Notes under the pieces: generated by a model
The model's database searches: none
The model's input: the letters and a program-made list of their open reading frames with translations, nothing else
What the model was told of the DNA's origin: nothing
Assembly (NCBI GenBank): GCA_964293815.1
Contig: CAXYYC010000001.1
Location: 186,001 to 250,000 of the forward strand
DNA from: CTSOIL-112 sp964293815
GTDB taxonomy: Bacteria > Pseudomonadota > Gammaproteobacteria > Burkholderiales > Burkholderiaceae
Direction of reading: 5' to 3'
DNA length: 64,000 bases
Made by a program: the position numbers and the translations under genes
Shown here: positions 26,790 to 35,042 of the stretch, in pieces
How positions within the stretch are numbered: the first letter of the stretch is position 1
Layout of the letters: every line of letters begins with the position of its first letter

Positions 26790-27881
26790 TTATAAGGTCA
26801 CTGGATACGACCCCAAACATTTATAAAAAGCCGCTTGCGCTTCGATTTCAGCCAGCGCGTTTGCGACGTTTTCCTGCTCCGTATGCCCGATAAAGTCGAT
26901 GTAGAAGTAGTATTCCCAGCCTTTTTGCTTGGCCGGACGCGATTCAAAGCGCACCATCGAGACGCCGTGACGCGCCAGTGGTTCGATCAGTTGGAACACC
27001 GAGCCAGCTTTATTTGGCGCGGCGAGGATGAGGGAGGTTTTATCCGCTGGGCTTGGGCTGCACATTTGTTTGCCGAGGACGACGAAGCGCGTGCGATTGT
27101 TCGCATCGTCTTGTATGCCGACGGCAACTTTTTGCAATTCGTACATCATGGCGGCGGAGTCGCCGGCGATACAGGCGATGGCGTCGGACTCCTGCGCCAT
27201 GCGCGCGCCCTGCGCATTCGACGAGACGGGTTTTTGCTCAATCTGTGGATAGTGTTGCTTGAGCCAGCCGTAGCATTGCGCCAATGCTTGCGGATGTGCG
27301 ACAATGGTTTTCACCTGCGACATATCGCCGCTGCGATGCATCAATGAGTGACGGATGGCGAGCGAAACTTCCGCGCAAATGCGTAGCGGCGAATTGAGCA
27401 GCAAGTCCATCGTGCGGTTGATTGCACCCTCAATTGAGTTTTCAATCGGTACGACGCCGAACGTCGCGCCGTCGGCCTCGACCGCGTGAAAAATGTCGTC
27501 AATACTCACGCAGTCCACACCGACGATGGCGTGGCCGAACTGTTTGAACATCGCCTGCTCGGTATACGTCCCCGCAGGACCGAGAAAGGCAACTTTGACC
27601 GGCTCCTCCATCGCGCGGCAGACGCTCATGACCTCGCGCCACAGGGTTTGCAGCGCAGGCGTGGGCAACGGGCCGGGATTGCGCGTGGCAATTTTTTCCA
27701 GAACCACGGATTCGCGTTCGGGGCGATAGACCGGTTGGTCGTATTTTTGCTTGACCTCACCGACTTGCTGCGCGAGTTTGGCGCGCTCATTTAATAGATG
27801 TAGTAACTGCGCGTCCACTGCATCAATTTGCGTGCGAATGGGGGCAAGGTCTTTATCGATAGAATTAAAGTATTCCGACAT
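26790..27881 (-). CDS. pheA: bifunctional chorismate mutase / prephenate dehydratase (P-protein)
   Basis: This 363-residue protein has an N-terminal AroQ chorismate mutase (about residues 10-90: RTQIDAVDAQLLHLLNERA), then a prephenate dehydratase domain (FLGPAGTYTEQAMFKQFG, ENSIEGAINRTMDLLL, NNRTRFVVLGK), and a C-terminal ACT domain (SLILAAPNKAGSVFQLIEPL, ESRPAKQKGWEYYFYID). It converts chorismate through prephenate to phenylpyruvate and is feedback-controlled by phenylalanine through the ESRP motif. Confidence 0.97.
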   Translation of the reverse strand: MSEYFNSIDKDLAPIRTQIDAVDAQLLHLLNERAKLAQQVGEVKQKYDQPVYRPERESVVLEKIATRNPGPLPTPALQTLWREVMSVCRAMEEPVKVAFLGPAGTYTEQAMFKQFGHAIVGVDCVSIDDIFHAVEADGATFGVVPIENSIEGAINRTMDLLLNSPLRICAEVSLAIRHSLMHRSGDMSQVKTIVAHPQALAQCYGWLKQHYPQIEQKPVSSNAQGARMAQESDAIACIAGDSAAMMYELQKVAVGIQDDANNRTRFVVLGKQMCSPSPADKTSLILAAPNKAGSVFQLIEPLARHGVSMVRFESRPAKQKGWEYYFYIDFIGHTEQENVANALAEIEAQAAFYKCLGSYPVTL

Positions 27882-27882
27882 G

Positions 27883-28569
27883 TCATTTCACTTTGGCAAC
27901 AATCCAAAAACTGCGATTTAATATTTTTTTCCCGGCTTTGCTTGCGGCATCATCACTGTATGAATTATAAGATGAATAATCGTCTTGAGATACAGAACAA
28001 CTGCTTGGTGCAATGCTTATAATTTCTCCAGAATGTTTGTCCATTGAAGTTAATATGGTTTTCAAATGTTCATCCGCACTTTTGTAGGCAAGACCTATCA
28101 GTTGGTATTCCGATTGCTTTGTCAGTTGATTGGATATATTGGGCGTGAACTCAAACTCAATACGCTCAAATTTTGAGCGGAGACGATTCTCTATTTCTTT
28201 AACATCCTCTGGGGATGTAATGTCCTCTATGATGATTGGCTTTAGCATAGAGAAGTATTGCTGAGGCCCCCTTTTTGTGCCATTATTTGAGTATGAGTCG
28301 AACTCTGGTTGATTAGGGGCAAACTCTATTACACCTTCAAGATCGGAAAATAATTTATTAATATCCTCCTCTGCTTGACGAGCCTTTGATTCTGTTTCAG
28401 TCCAATTTTTCCCAGTCAGAAAAATAGTTGATTTGATCGAAAAGCTGTCAGGTAAAATATCCACTTTACTTTGAGAGCAAAACTCAACCGTTAGGTTATC
28501 TTTAGTTAATGGAAATGCGTGAGCAATATGGCTAAATAATAAAAAAGCAATAAAAACTATTTTTTTCAT
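27883..28569 (-). CDS. secreted protein of unknown function, possibly SIMPL-like
   Basis: A 228-residue AT-rich gene with a signal peptide (MKKIVFIAFLLFSHIAHA). The mature part has an ILPDSFSIKSTIFLTG strand, then ETESKARQAEEDINKLFSDL, a pattern like SIMPL (DUF541) proteins, where a beta strand precedes an amphipathic helix; similarity is weak. The Ser/Tyr/Asp-rich DDYSSYNSYSDDAASKAG lies near the C-terminus. Its stop is only 1 base before the pheA start region. Its low GC sets it apart from pheA and serC. Confidence 0.6.
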   Translation of the reverse strand: MKKIVFIAFLLFSHIAHAFPLTKDNLTVEFCSQSKVDILPDSFSIKSTIFLTGKNWTETESKARQAEEDINKLFSDLEGVIEFAPNQPEFDSYSNNGTKRGPQQYFSMLKPIIIEDITSPEDVKEIENRLRSKFERIEFEFTPNISNQLTKQSEYQLIGLAYKSADEHLKTILTSMDKHSGEIISIAPSSCSVSQDDYSSYNSYSDDAASKAGKKILNRSFWIVAKVK

Positions 28570-28584
28570 AATTAATCCTATTGA

Positions 28585-29151
28585 TTACTTGATTCTTAAA
28601 TTTCCAGAGAATAGTAGCAGATCACACACTTGCGTACTTGCTATATACTTCGTAAATCCCATGCTATTGGTTTGACCATTGATTATTACAAGCTTTGAAT
28701 TCGGACATTTTACTGTGATGTGGTATGACATTCCTTCGATAGGTTCTTGATTTTGGTCTGTTATCACAAAAAGTTGTCCTAAGTCACCTTCTCCATATCT
28801 TTCTGTTAGTGTAACGTCTTCAATTTCAATCTCCTTGTCGGAAAGTACTGTAATGGTTTTTCCATTGCTATCAGTCACGCCGTTGTATGAACCCTTCTGT
28901 GTGTCCGTTAATGGATGATTGTGAATTTCCAAAAAATAAGGCGTATGAGCTAAGACCCATGAATGTCCGCCTGTTTCATTAATAACTTCCTTCCCCTGTT
29001 TTGTATCTGTTGAATATAGGGTATATTGATAGAGGAATTTTTTTGTTTTTTGAGGTTTCGGATGTTTTACACTGGTACACGCGGCTAAAGATATAAAAGA
29101 TAATAGCGTAAAACCGGCAATAACCAATTTCATATAGGTGTGCTGAATCAT
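28585..29151 (-). CDS. lipoprotein of unknown function
   Basis: A 188-residue AT-rich gene. The start ATG at 29151 overlaps the serC stop by 4 bases (ATGA); an internal ATG at 29133 is possible. The signal peptide ends in a lipobox SLAAC. The mature protein has two beta-type repeats with the pattern turn-GxTDxxG: SYNGVTDSNGKTITV and INGQTNSMGFTKYIAS, as in extracellular or type VI-associated beta-sandwich modules. Function unknown. It and the gene at 27883 form an AT-rich pair between serC and pheA. Confidence 0.6.
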   Translation of the reverse strand: MIQHTYMKLVIAGFTLLSFISLAACTSVKHPKPQKTKKFLYQYTLYSTDTKQGKEVINETGGHSWVLAHTPYFLEIHNHPLTDTQKGSYNGVTDSNGKTITVLSDKEIEIEDVTLTERYGEGDLGQLFVITDQNQEPIEGMSYHITVKCPNSKLVIINGQTNSMGFTKYIASTQVCDLLLFSGNLRIK

Positions 29152-30284
29152 AACTTTTTTCTTTGATTCTGTTCAAACTCACCCATAAACTCCACCAGCG
29201 CCTGCACCGCATCCATGCCCACCGCGTTGTAAATACTCGCACGCATCCCGCCGACCATTTTGTGACCTTTGAGTGCGGCCAGACCGGTGGCTTGGGACTC
29301 GGCGAGAAATTGGGCGTTCAGTGATTCGTCGCGCAGGAAGAACGGCACGTTCATACACGAGCGGTATTGGGGCTGAACGTCGTTGCGATACAGCTTGGAG
29401 TTGTCGATAAACTCGTACAGTAGTTTGGCTTTGGCGTCGTTGATTTCGGCCATGGCCGCCACGCCGCCTTGTTGTTCCAGCCATTCGAATACCAAGCCTG
29501 CAATATAAATCGACAGCGTCGGTGGGGTGTTGAACATGGAGTCGTTGTCCGCGACATTGCGCCAGTTGAATGCGGATGGGCACAGCGGGTGTTGGCGATC
29601 CAGCAAGTCGTCGCGCACGATGACGAAGGTCACACCGGCAGGACCAATATTTTTCTGTGCACCGCCATAAATCACGCCGTAGCGCGTTACATCCAGCGGG
29701 CGCGAGAGGATGTGCGATGACATGTCCGCCACGAGAAACGAACCGCGCGCGGCCAAATCGTCTGCGACTGATTGCGGGGCGAACCATTCGACGCCGTGGA
29801 TGGTTTCGTTGGTGCAGAGGTTGACGTAGTTCGGCGCGGCTGATAATTGCCATGTGTCGGGCTCGGGGAAGTAGAGGTATTTGCCGTTGCCATCATCGGA
29901 ATTGGCAATGATTCGGCATTCGCCGCCACGTTCACGCGCGTAGCGATCGGCTTCTTTTTGCGTTTTCACCGACCAAGCACCGGAAACCACGCTGTTCACG
30001 GTCGCATTATCACTGCCGAGCAGATTCAGTGGGATGATGGCGTTTTCGCCAATCGCGCCGCCTTGCAGGAACAGAATTTGGTAGTTGTCAGGGATATTGA
30101 GCAGGCGGCGAAATGCGTCGCGCGTGCGCAGGAATACGTCGGTGAAAACGGCACCGCGATGGCTCATTTCCATGATGGACATGCCCGTTCCATTGAAATT
30201 GAGCAGCTCGGACTGCATTTTTTCGAGAACGGGTGTGGGTAGCGCAGCGGGACCCGCCGCAAAGTTGTGGATGCGTTGGTTCAT
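29148..30284 (-). CDS. serC: phosphoserine aminotransferase
   Basis: Start set at MNQRIHNFAAGPAALP (30284), which is the family N-terminus; two upstream in-frame ATGs are less likely. The 378-residue PLP enzyme has MEMSHRG, FLQGGAIGENAIIPLNL and the PLP-lysine region VIYGGAQKNIGPAGV. It converts 3-phosphohydroxypyruvate and glutamate to phosphoserine, and in some bacteria also works in pyridoxal phosphate synthesis. It belongs to the gyrA - serC - pheA - tyrA - aroA block. Confidence 0.97.
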   Translation of the reverse strand: MNQRIHNFAAGPAALPTPVLEKMQSELLNFNGTGMSIMEMSHRGAVFTDVFLRTRDAFRRLLNIPDNYQILFLQGGAIGENAIIPLNLLGSDNATVNSVVSGAWSVKTQKEADRYARERGGECRIIANSDDGNGKYLYFPEPDTWQLSAAPNYVNLCTNETIHGVEWFAPQSVADDLAARGSFLVADMSSHILSRPLDVTRYGVIYGGAQKNIGPAGVTFVIVRDDLLDRQHPLCPSAFNWRNVADNDSMFNTPPTLSIYIAGLVFEWLEQQGGVAAMAEINDAKAKLLYEFIDNSKLYRNDVQPQYRSCMNVPFFLRDESLNAQFLAESQATGLAALKGHKMVGGMRASIYNAVGMDAVQALVEFMGEFEQNQRKKL

Positions 30285-30626
30285 TTTAAACTTCATTAAA
30301 ATCAAAGGGAGTGACGTTATTATCGCTGAAAACGCGGCGCGGACATAGGGTTTTTACCGTGAAATAGTGAAGGCGTGCGGTTGTGGCGGTGTGTTGGCAA
30401 ACAAAAAGGGGCACAATGAATTGCGCCCAGATTGCCGACAAACCTCCGACTTTGAATTTCAGCACAAAATCTAAGAAGAATGATGTCATACCCGCATGAT
30501 TTTAGCGGGTATCCAGTTTGTTACTCTAATGGATTAATTTGATTAAACATCCCGCTCTCCGCCGCGAGGCTTTTTTGGCTACGGCCGCTGACGCTTAACA
30601 TTGCTACGCAATGTTAGCCTGCGCCG

Positions 30627-30652
30627 CAATCACTTTGCATGCAAAGTGATTG
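30627..30652. repeat. 26-bp perfect palindrome
   Basis: The half-site CAATCACTTTGCA is followed at once by its exact complement TGCAAAGTGATTG. Similar stem-loops with a three-base loop flank it at 30596-30616 (TAACATTGC arms) and 30697-30719 (TAACTTTTAC arms). Confidence 0.85.
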
Positions 30653-30751
30653 TGTCTTGATCAAAAAAGTAGTCAAAACGAAGTTTCAGTGAAGACTAAC
30701 TTTTACGCAGTAAAAGTTAAGCAAAGCGGTCGGAACTAAAAAAATCAAGTA

Positions 30752-30868
30752 CGCGGTAATGCAACCCAATGAACGCTGATATAAGTGCGGTTTGAAACTC
30801 GCGTTTGTCCCAAACGCTCAGACAGCAAACCGCCCAATCGAACGACAGCGTTCATATGCATTACAGCG
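30752..30868. other. four-tier nested stem-loop, about 117 nt
   Basis: Four helices stack in register: GTAATGCA/TGCATTAC (extended by CGC/GCG across one mismatch), GAACGCTG/CAGCGTTC, GCGGTTTG/CAAACCGC and GCGTTTG/CAAACGC closing a 3-nt loop. Short asymmetric internal loops separate them. The regular helix spacing suggests a folded RNA or a DNA cruciform element rather than chance. Strand and function are unknown. Confidence 0.65.
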
Positions 30869-30943
30869 ACGTGGCTCAACTTCGTGGATATGACATCCCG
30901 CCACGCTCGTTCCCAAGCTGGGGCGTGGAAACGAGAATGGTAA

Positions 30944-30970
30944 TAAAAAAGGGCGCAATGAATTGCGCCC
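30944..30970 (-). terminator. terminator of gyrA
   Basis: On the minus strand GGGCGCAAT-TC-ATTGCGCCC is followed by TTTTTTATT, 26 bases after the gyrA stop: a strong intrinsic terminator. A second copy, also followed by five T residues on that strand, is at 30408-30428. Confidence 0.85.
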
Positions 30971-30995
30971 CTACGGTCGTTACAAATACGATGGT

Positions 30996-33638
30996 TTATT
31001 CGGCTGTGCCCGTATCTGGCGCAGTCGATGGGGTTTCGTCGTTTTCCGCCGTGATTTCGCTGTCGATTTCATCGTCTTCATCGTCCACGGACATCATGAC
31101 TTTTTGTACGCCGCTCAGTACGTCGTCGTCATCCAAGCCAATCAATGTCACGCCTTGTGTCGCACGACCCACCACGCGAACTTCGGCGATACGGGTGCGA
31201 ACCAGCGTGCCGCCTTGGGTAATCAGCATGATTTGATCGTCTTCCTCGACCAACTGCGCAGCGACGACTTTACCGTTGCGCTCAGAGGTTTGGATGGCAA
31301 TCATGCCTTTGGTGCCGCGACCGTGGCGGGTGTATTCGGTGATCGGTGTGCGTTTGCCGTAGCCGTTTTCGGTGGCAGTGAGTACAAACTGTTCTTCGTT
31401 TTCGGCCACGAGCAGGGAGATGATGGCTTGACCTTCTTCGAGATTCATGCCGCGCACGCCGCGCGCGCCGCGTCCCATTGGACGGACGTCGTTTTCGTCA
31501 AAACGCACGGCTTTACCCGCGTCGGAGAACAGCATGACGTCGTGTTCTCCGTCGGTGATTGCCGCGCCAATGAGGTAGTCGCCTTCGTCCAGCGTGACGG
31601 CGATGATACCGGCTTTACGCGGGTTGGAGAAGTCGGACAGCGGGGTTTTCTTGACCGTACCCATGCTGGTGGCCATGAAGACGTATTTGCCTTCGGCAAA
31701 GCCGCCTGTCGCGTCAATCGGTAACATGACGGTGATTTTTTCACCTTCTTCAAGCGGTAACATGCGGATGATCGGCGTGCCGCGCGAGGTGCGCGAACCA
31801 GCAGGCACTTCGTACACGCGCGTCCAGTAAACGCGACCGCGATTGGAGAAGCTGAGGATGGTGTCGTGCGTGTTGGCGACGAATAGGTTTTCGATCCAGT
31901 CTTCTTCGCCTTTGGTGGCGGCGGCTTGTTTGCCGCGCCCGCCGCGACGCTGTGTGCGGTATTCGGACAGGGCTTGTGCTTTGATGTAGCCGGTATTGGA
32001 CAACGTCACCACCATGTCTTGCGGCGTGATGAGGTCTTCGATGTCGATATCGGAGGCGTCCATTTCGATGATTGAACGACGCGCGTCGCCGAATTCGGCT
32101 TCGATGGCGGTCAATTCGCTGTCAATGATGGCGGTGACGCGTTCGGGACGGCTGAGAATGTCGATCAAATCGGCAATGTGCGTCATGATGTCTTTGTATT
32201 CTTGGACAATTTTGTCTTGTTCCAAGCCGGTTAAGCGTTGCAAACGCATTTGCAAAATTTCTTGCGCTTGGATGTCGGACAGGCGATACAGACCGTTTTC
32301 TTGTAAACCAATATCGGCGAGCAGGCCGTCAGGGCGGTACAGTTCACGCGAGCCTTCGGTGCGGGAGAGCATTTCGCGTACCAGCGCGGAATCCCATACT
32401 TTGGCCATCAAATCGGCTTTGGCTTGCGGTGGCGTCGGCGCAGCCTTGATGATCGCGATGAATTCGTCGATGTTGGCCAATGCGACGGCGAGCCCTTCTA
32501 ATATATGCGCACGATCGCGCGCTTTGCGCAGTTCAAACACGGTGCGGCGGGTGACGACCTCGCGGCGGTGTTCGAGGAAGTACAAAATCATCTCGCGCAG
32601 GTTCAATAATTTTGGCTGACCGCCGACCAGCGCGACCATGTTCATGCCAAAAGTGTCTTGAAGTTGCGTGTGTTTATAGAGGTTATTCAGAACCACTTCG
32701 GCCACTTCGCCGCGTTTAAGCTCAATCACCACGCGCATACCCGATTTGTCCGACTCGTCGCGGATATCGGAGATGCCTTCGAGGCGTTTGTCATTAACCA
32801 TCTCGGCGATGGTTTCGAGCAGTTTGCGTTTATTGACCTGATACGGTAGCTCGTCCACGATGATCGCTTGACGATTGCCTTTTTCCATATCTTCAAAATG
32901 AGTGCGCGCACGCATGACCACGCGCCCGCGACCTGTGCGATAGCCCTGACGCACGCCTGAAATGCCGTAAATAATCCCCGCAGTCGGGAAATCCGGCGCA
33001 GGAATCAGCTCGATCAACTCATCGACGGTGGCTTCAGGGTTGTGCAGCAGATGCAGACAGCCTTTAATAATCTCGCTCAAATTGTGTGGCGGGATGTTCG
33101 TCGCCATGCCGACAGCGATACCGGTAGAACCATTAATCAATAAATTAGGAATGCGCGCAGGCAAGACCAATGGTTCGCGTTCGTTACCATCATAATTCGG
33201 GCCAAAGTCGACGGTTTCCTTGTCAATGTCCTCTAATAACTGATGGCCGATTTTCGCCATGCGAATTTCGGTGTAACGCATCGCTGCCGCCGCGTCACCG
33301 TCAACCGAGCCGAAGTTACCTTGGCCGTCCACCAGCGGGTAGCGCAGCGAAAAATCCTGCGCCATACGCACCACGGTGTCATACACCGCCGTGTCGCCGT
33401 GCGGGTGATATTTACCGATCACGTCACCAACGATACGGGCGGATTTCTTATACGCGCGATTCCAATCATTATTCAATTCGTGCATCGCATACAGCACGCG
33501 GCGATGTACCGGTTTCAAACCGTCACGTACGTCCGGCAGCGCACGACCCACAATCACGCTCATGGCATAATCGAGGTATGAACGACGCATCTCGTCTTCA
33601 AGTGGAATCGGCAAGGTTTCTTTAGCAAACGATGACAT
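30996..33638 (-). CDS. gyrA: DNA gyrase subunit A
   Basis: The 880-residue protein is the breakage-reunion subunit of gyrase. The active tyrosine is Y122 in AAAMRYTEIRM. The quinolone region reads HPHGDTAVYDT with Thr83 and Asp87 in E. coli numbering; Thr83 is probably the natural residue of this lineage rather than a resistance mutation. The GyrA-box QRRGGRGK is present in the C-terminal domain, which wraps DNA. The tail ends in an acidic stretch (DDEDDEIDSEITAEND), common in GyrA. It is the first gene of the minus-strand serC block but is separated from serC by a terminator. Confidence 0.98.
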   Translation of the reverse strand: MSSFAKETLPIPLEDEMRRSYLDYAMSVIVGRALPDVRDGLKPVHRRVLYAMHELNNDWNRAYKKSARIVGDVIGKYHPHGDTAVYDTVVRMAQDFSLRYPLVDGQGNFGSVDGDAAAAMRYTEIRMAKIGHQLLEDIDKETVDFGPNYDGNEREPLVLPARIPNLLINGSTGIAVGMATNIPPHNLSEIIKGCLHLLHNPEATVDELIELIPAPDFPTAGIIYGISGVRQGYRTGRGRVVMRARTHFEDMEKGNRQAIIVDELPYQVNKRKLLETIAEMVNDKRLEGISDIRDESDKSGMRVVIELKRGEVAEVVLNNLYKHTQLQDTFGMNMVALVGGQPKLLNLREMILYFLEHRREVVTRRTVFELRKARDRAHILEGLAVALANIDEFIAIIKAAPTPPQAKADLMAKVWDSALVREMLSRTEGSRELYRPDGLLADIGLQENGLYRLSDIQAQEILQMRLQRLTGLEQDKIVQEYKDIMTHIADLIDILSRPERVTAIIDSELTAIEAEFGDARRSIIEMDASDIDIEDLITPQDMVVTLSNTGYIKAQALSEYRTQRRGGRGKQAAATKGEEDWIENLFVANTHDTILSFSNRGRVYWTRVYEVPAGSRTSRGTPIIRMLPLEEGEKITVMLPIDATGGFAEGKYVFMATSMGTVKKTPLSDFSNPRKAGIIAVTLDEGDYLIGAAITDGEHDVMLFSDAGKAVRFDENDVRPMGRGARGVRGMNLEEGQAIISLLVAENEEQFVLTATENGYGKRTPITEYTRHGRGTKGMIAIQTSERNGKVVAAQLVEEDDQIMLITQGGTLVRTRIAEVRVVGRATQGVTLIGLDDDDVLSGVQKVMMSVDDEDDEIDSEITAENDETPSTAPDTGTAE

Positions 33639-33994
33639 AAGGCATCCTTATTTTTGTATCGGACACAGAGGCTGTCCCAATCAGTCAGATTTCAATCCGT
33701 TATTCTAACATGGCGTTTGGCTCAGAAACAGGGCGATTCATCTTTGTTTCTATTTGAATGACAAGGTGTCGGTAGACAATGATGGTTCGATGGGTAAATT
33801 GCTTTGCCCCATAAAGCGCGATTGAAAAACCATATATGGCTTTATAAAGTCTGTGTTGCATAATTGAAACAAAAATCGCATGATGAACGCAAATCGTGAA
33901 ACTTAATTGATTTTTGTCTGCACTAAGGCGTGTAAGTTGTGGCACAATGAATTCGTGCGGTGTTGATGATGCATTGGTTGTGTGGGTAAGCGTA

Positions 33995-34023
33995 TTGCAC
34001 AGTGCACAATCAATAGCTATAAT
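33995..34023 (+). promoter_or_regulatory. sigma-70 promoter of the OmpA-like gene
   Basis: TTGCAC and a perfect TATAAT are separated by exactly 17 bases (34001-34017), about 95 bases before the ATG. This is the best promoter match in the window, fitting a highly expressed outer membrane lipoprotein. Other than this promoter I see no gene in 33639-34116, which also holds the gyrA leader. Confidence 0.75.
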
Positions 34024-34116
34024 ATGGCACTGTTTAATAAAGGGTTTAACACTTCATTAAACTCGTGGTGAACGTTCTCGCAGGCTGACTGCGCACTTTC
34101 CAAAAAGAGGAGAAAC

Positions 34117-34821
34117 ATGAAAAACTTCGTAAAAGTTGCTTCTTTGGTCGCAACATTGGCCTTGGCGGCATGTCAAACTAACCCAAGCACTACTTTTGCT
34201 CCAAAAGCAGATCCAGTAAACAGCCGTAACGTACAAAATTCTGACGGCCAAATTTGGTTGAGCGGCGATTACGGCGCGACCAACGGCACAGACAAATTGT
34301 GCTGGCAAACTGGCTACTACCCAGATGGCAACCCAATCCCAGGTTGCGATGCAATGCCTGAGAAAAATGTAACCATCGACAAATCTCGTTTGAACTTTGA
34401 CGCGCAAACATTGTTCGGTTTCGACCAAGCAACTCTGCGTCCAGAAGGTCAAGCTATGTTGTCTCGCTTGGCATCAGCTTTGAACTCAGTTGCATACAAA
34501 GATGCAATCGTTGTGGGTCACACTGACTCATGGGGTTCTGACGCATACAATGACCGTTTGTCATTGCGTCGTGCCGAAGCGGTTAAAGCATACTTGGTTG
34601 GTCAAGGCGTTCCTGCTGGCAAGATCGTTACCAAAGGTATGGGCGAGCGCGAATTGATCGTTGATCCAAAAACTTGTAAAGGCACTAAAGCTGCTCGTCA
34701 AGCATGTGAGCAACCTAACCGCCGCGTGACTGTGGATATCGAAGGTGTTGTTGTACCTGCGAACCAAGTAAACAAATGGCGTGATACTTTGAACGCTGTT
34801 GGCGTAAACGTTAAGAAATAA
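34117..34821 (+). CDS. OmpA-family peptidoglycan-binding lipoprotein
   Basis: The 234-residue protein has a signal peptide with lipobox LALAAC (Cys19). The C-terminal half is an OmpA-like domain with LFGFDQATLRPEGQAML, VVGHTDSWGSDAYNDRLSLRRAEAV and the closing PNRRVTVDI, which bind peptidoglycan diaminopimelate. The protein probably ties the outer membrane to the wall, and is well expressed (strong promoter and terminator, biased codons). It is often called OmpA in Burkholderiales although it has no beta-barrel domain. Confidence 0.92.
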   Translation: MKNFVKVASLVATLALAACQTNPSTTFAPKADPVNSRNVQNSDGQIWLSGDYGATNGTDKLCWQTGYYPDGNPIPGCDAMPEKNVTIDKSRLNFDAQTLFGFDQATLRPEGQAMLSRLASALNSVAYKDAIVVGHTDSWGSDAYNDRLSLRRAEAVKAYLVGQGVPAGKIVTKGMGERELIVDPKTCKGTKAARQACEQPNRRVTVDIEGVVVPANQVNKWRDTLNAVGVNVKK

Positions 34822-34836
34822 TTTTTCTTGATGGAC

Positions 34837-34866
34837 AAAAAGCCTCGCTGATGCGAGGCTTTTTTA
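34837..34866 (+). terminator. terminator of the OmpA-like gene
   Basis: A 12-bp perfect stem AAAAAGCCTCGC / GCGAGGCTTTTT with loop TGAT and a T run follows the stop by 15 bases. Confidence 0.92.
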
Positions 34867-35042
34867 TTGCTCGCGCTCAGTTGTTTATCCAGTCAAGTGG
34901 GAATAACGCACAGAACAGGTGGCGACGAATGAGGCTTTGGCATAAAATGCTAAAGATTACTTGGAACGAAAGCGCAGGTCATGCAGGATGGATGACGAAT
35001 GACTTCGTAAGTAAAATTGACATCTGACATAAGAGATATTCT

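Larger units (their letters stand above)
30408..30970. repeat. array of eight inverted repeats in the gyrA-serC gap
   Basis: This non-coding stretch holds, in order, perfect or near-perfect inverted repeats at 30408-30428, 30488-30512, 30596-30616, 30627-30652, 30697-30719, 30752-30868, 30906-30936 and 30951-30970. The first and last are the same palindrome (GGGCGCAATGAATTGCGCCC, one change) in the same orientation. The second is dRS3-like (ATACCCGC / GCGGGTAT). It looks like a mosaic of widespread intergenic repeat elements. No plausible protein is encoded. Confidence 0.75.

Noticed and set aside
30963..31724. Plus-strand frame of 253 codons opposite gyrA
   Set aside because: Antisense shadow of the gyrA 3' end; composition not protein-like and begins in the terminator.
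33391..33393. Thr83 in GyrA as a quinolone-resistance mutation
   Set aside because: Thr at this site is natural in several Betaproteobacteria, and Asp87 is wild type; no claim of resistance is justified.
33700..33945. Minus-strand frame of 81 codons upstream of gyrA
   Set aside because: No ribosome site or conserved motif; it lies in the gyrA leader.
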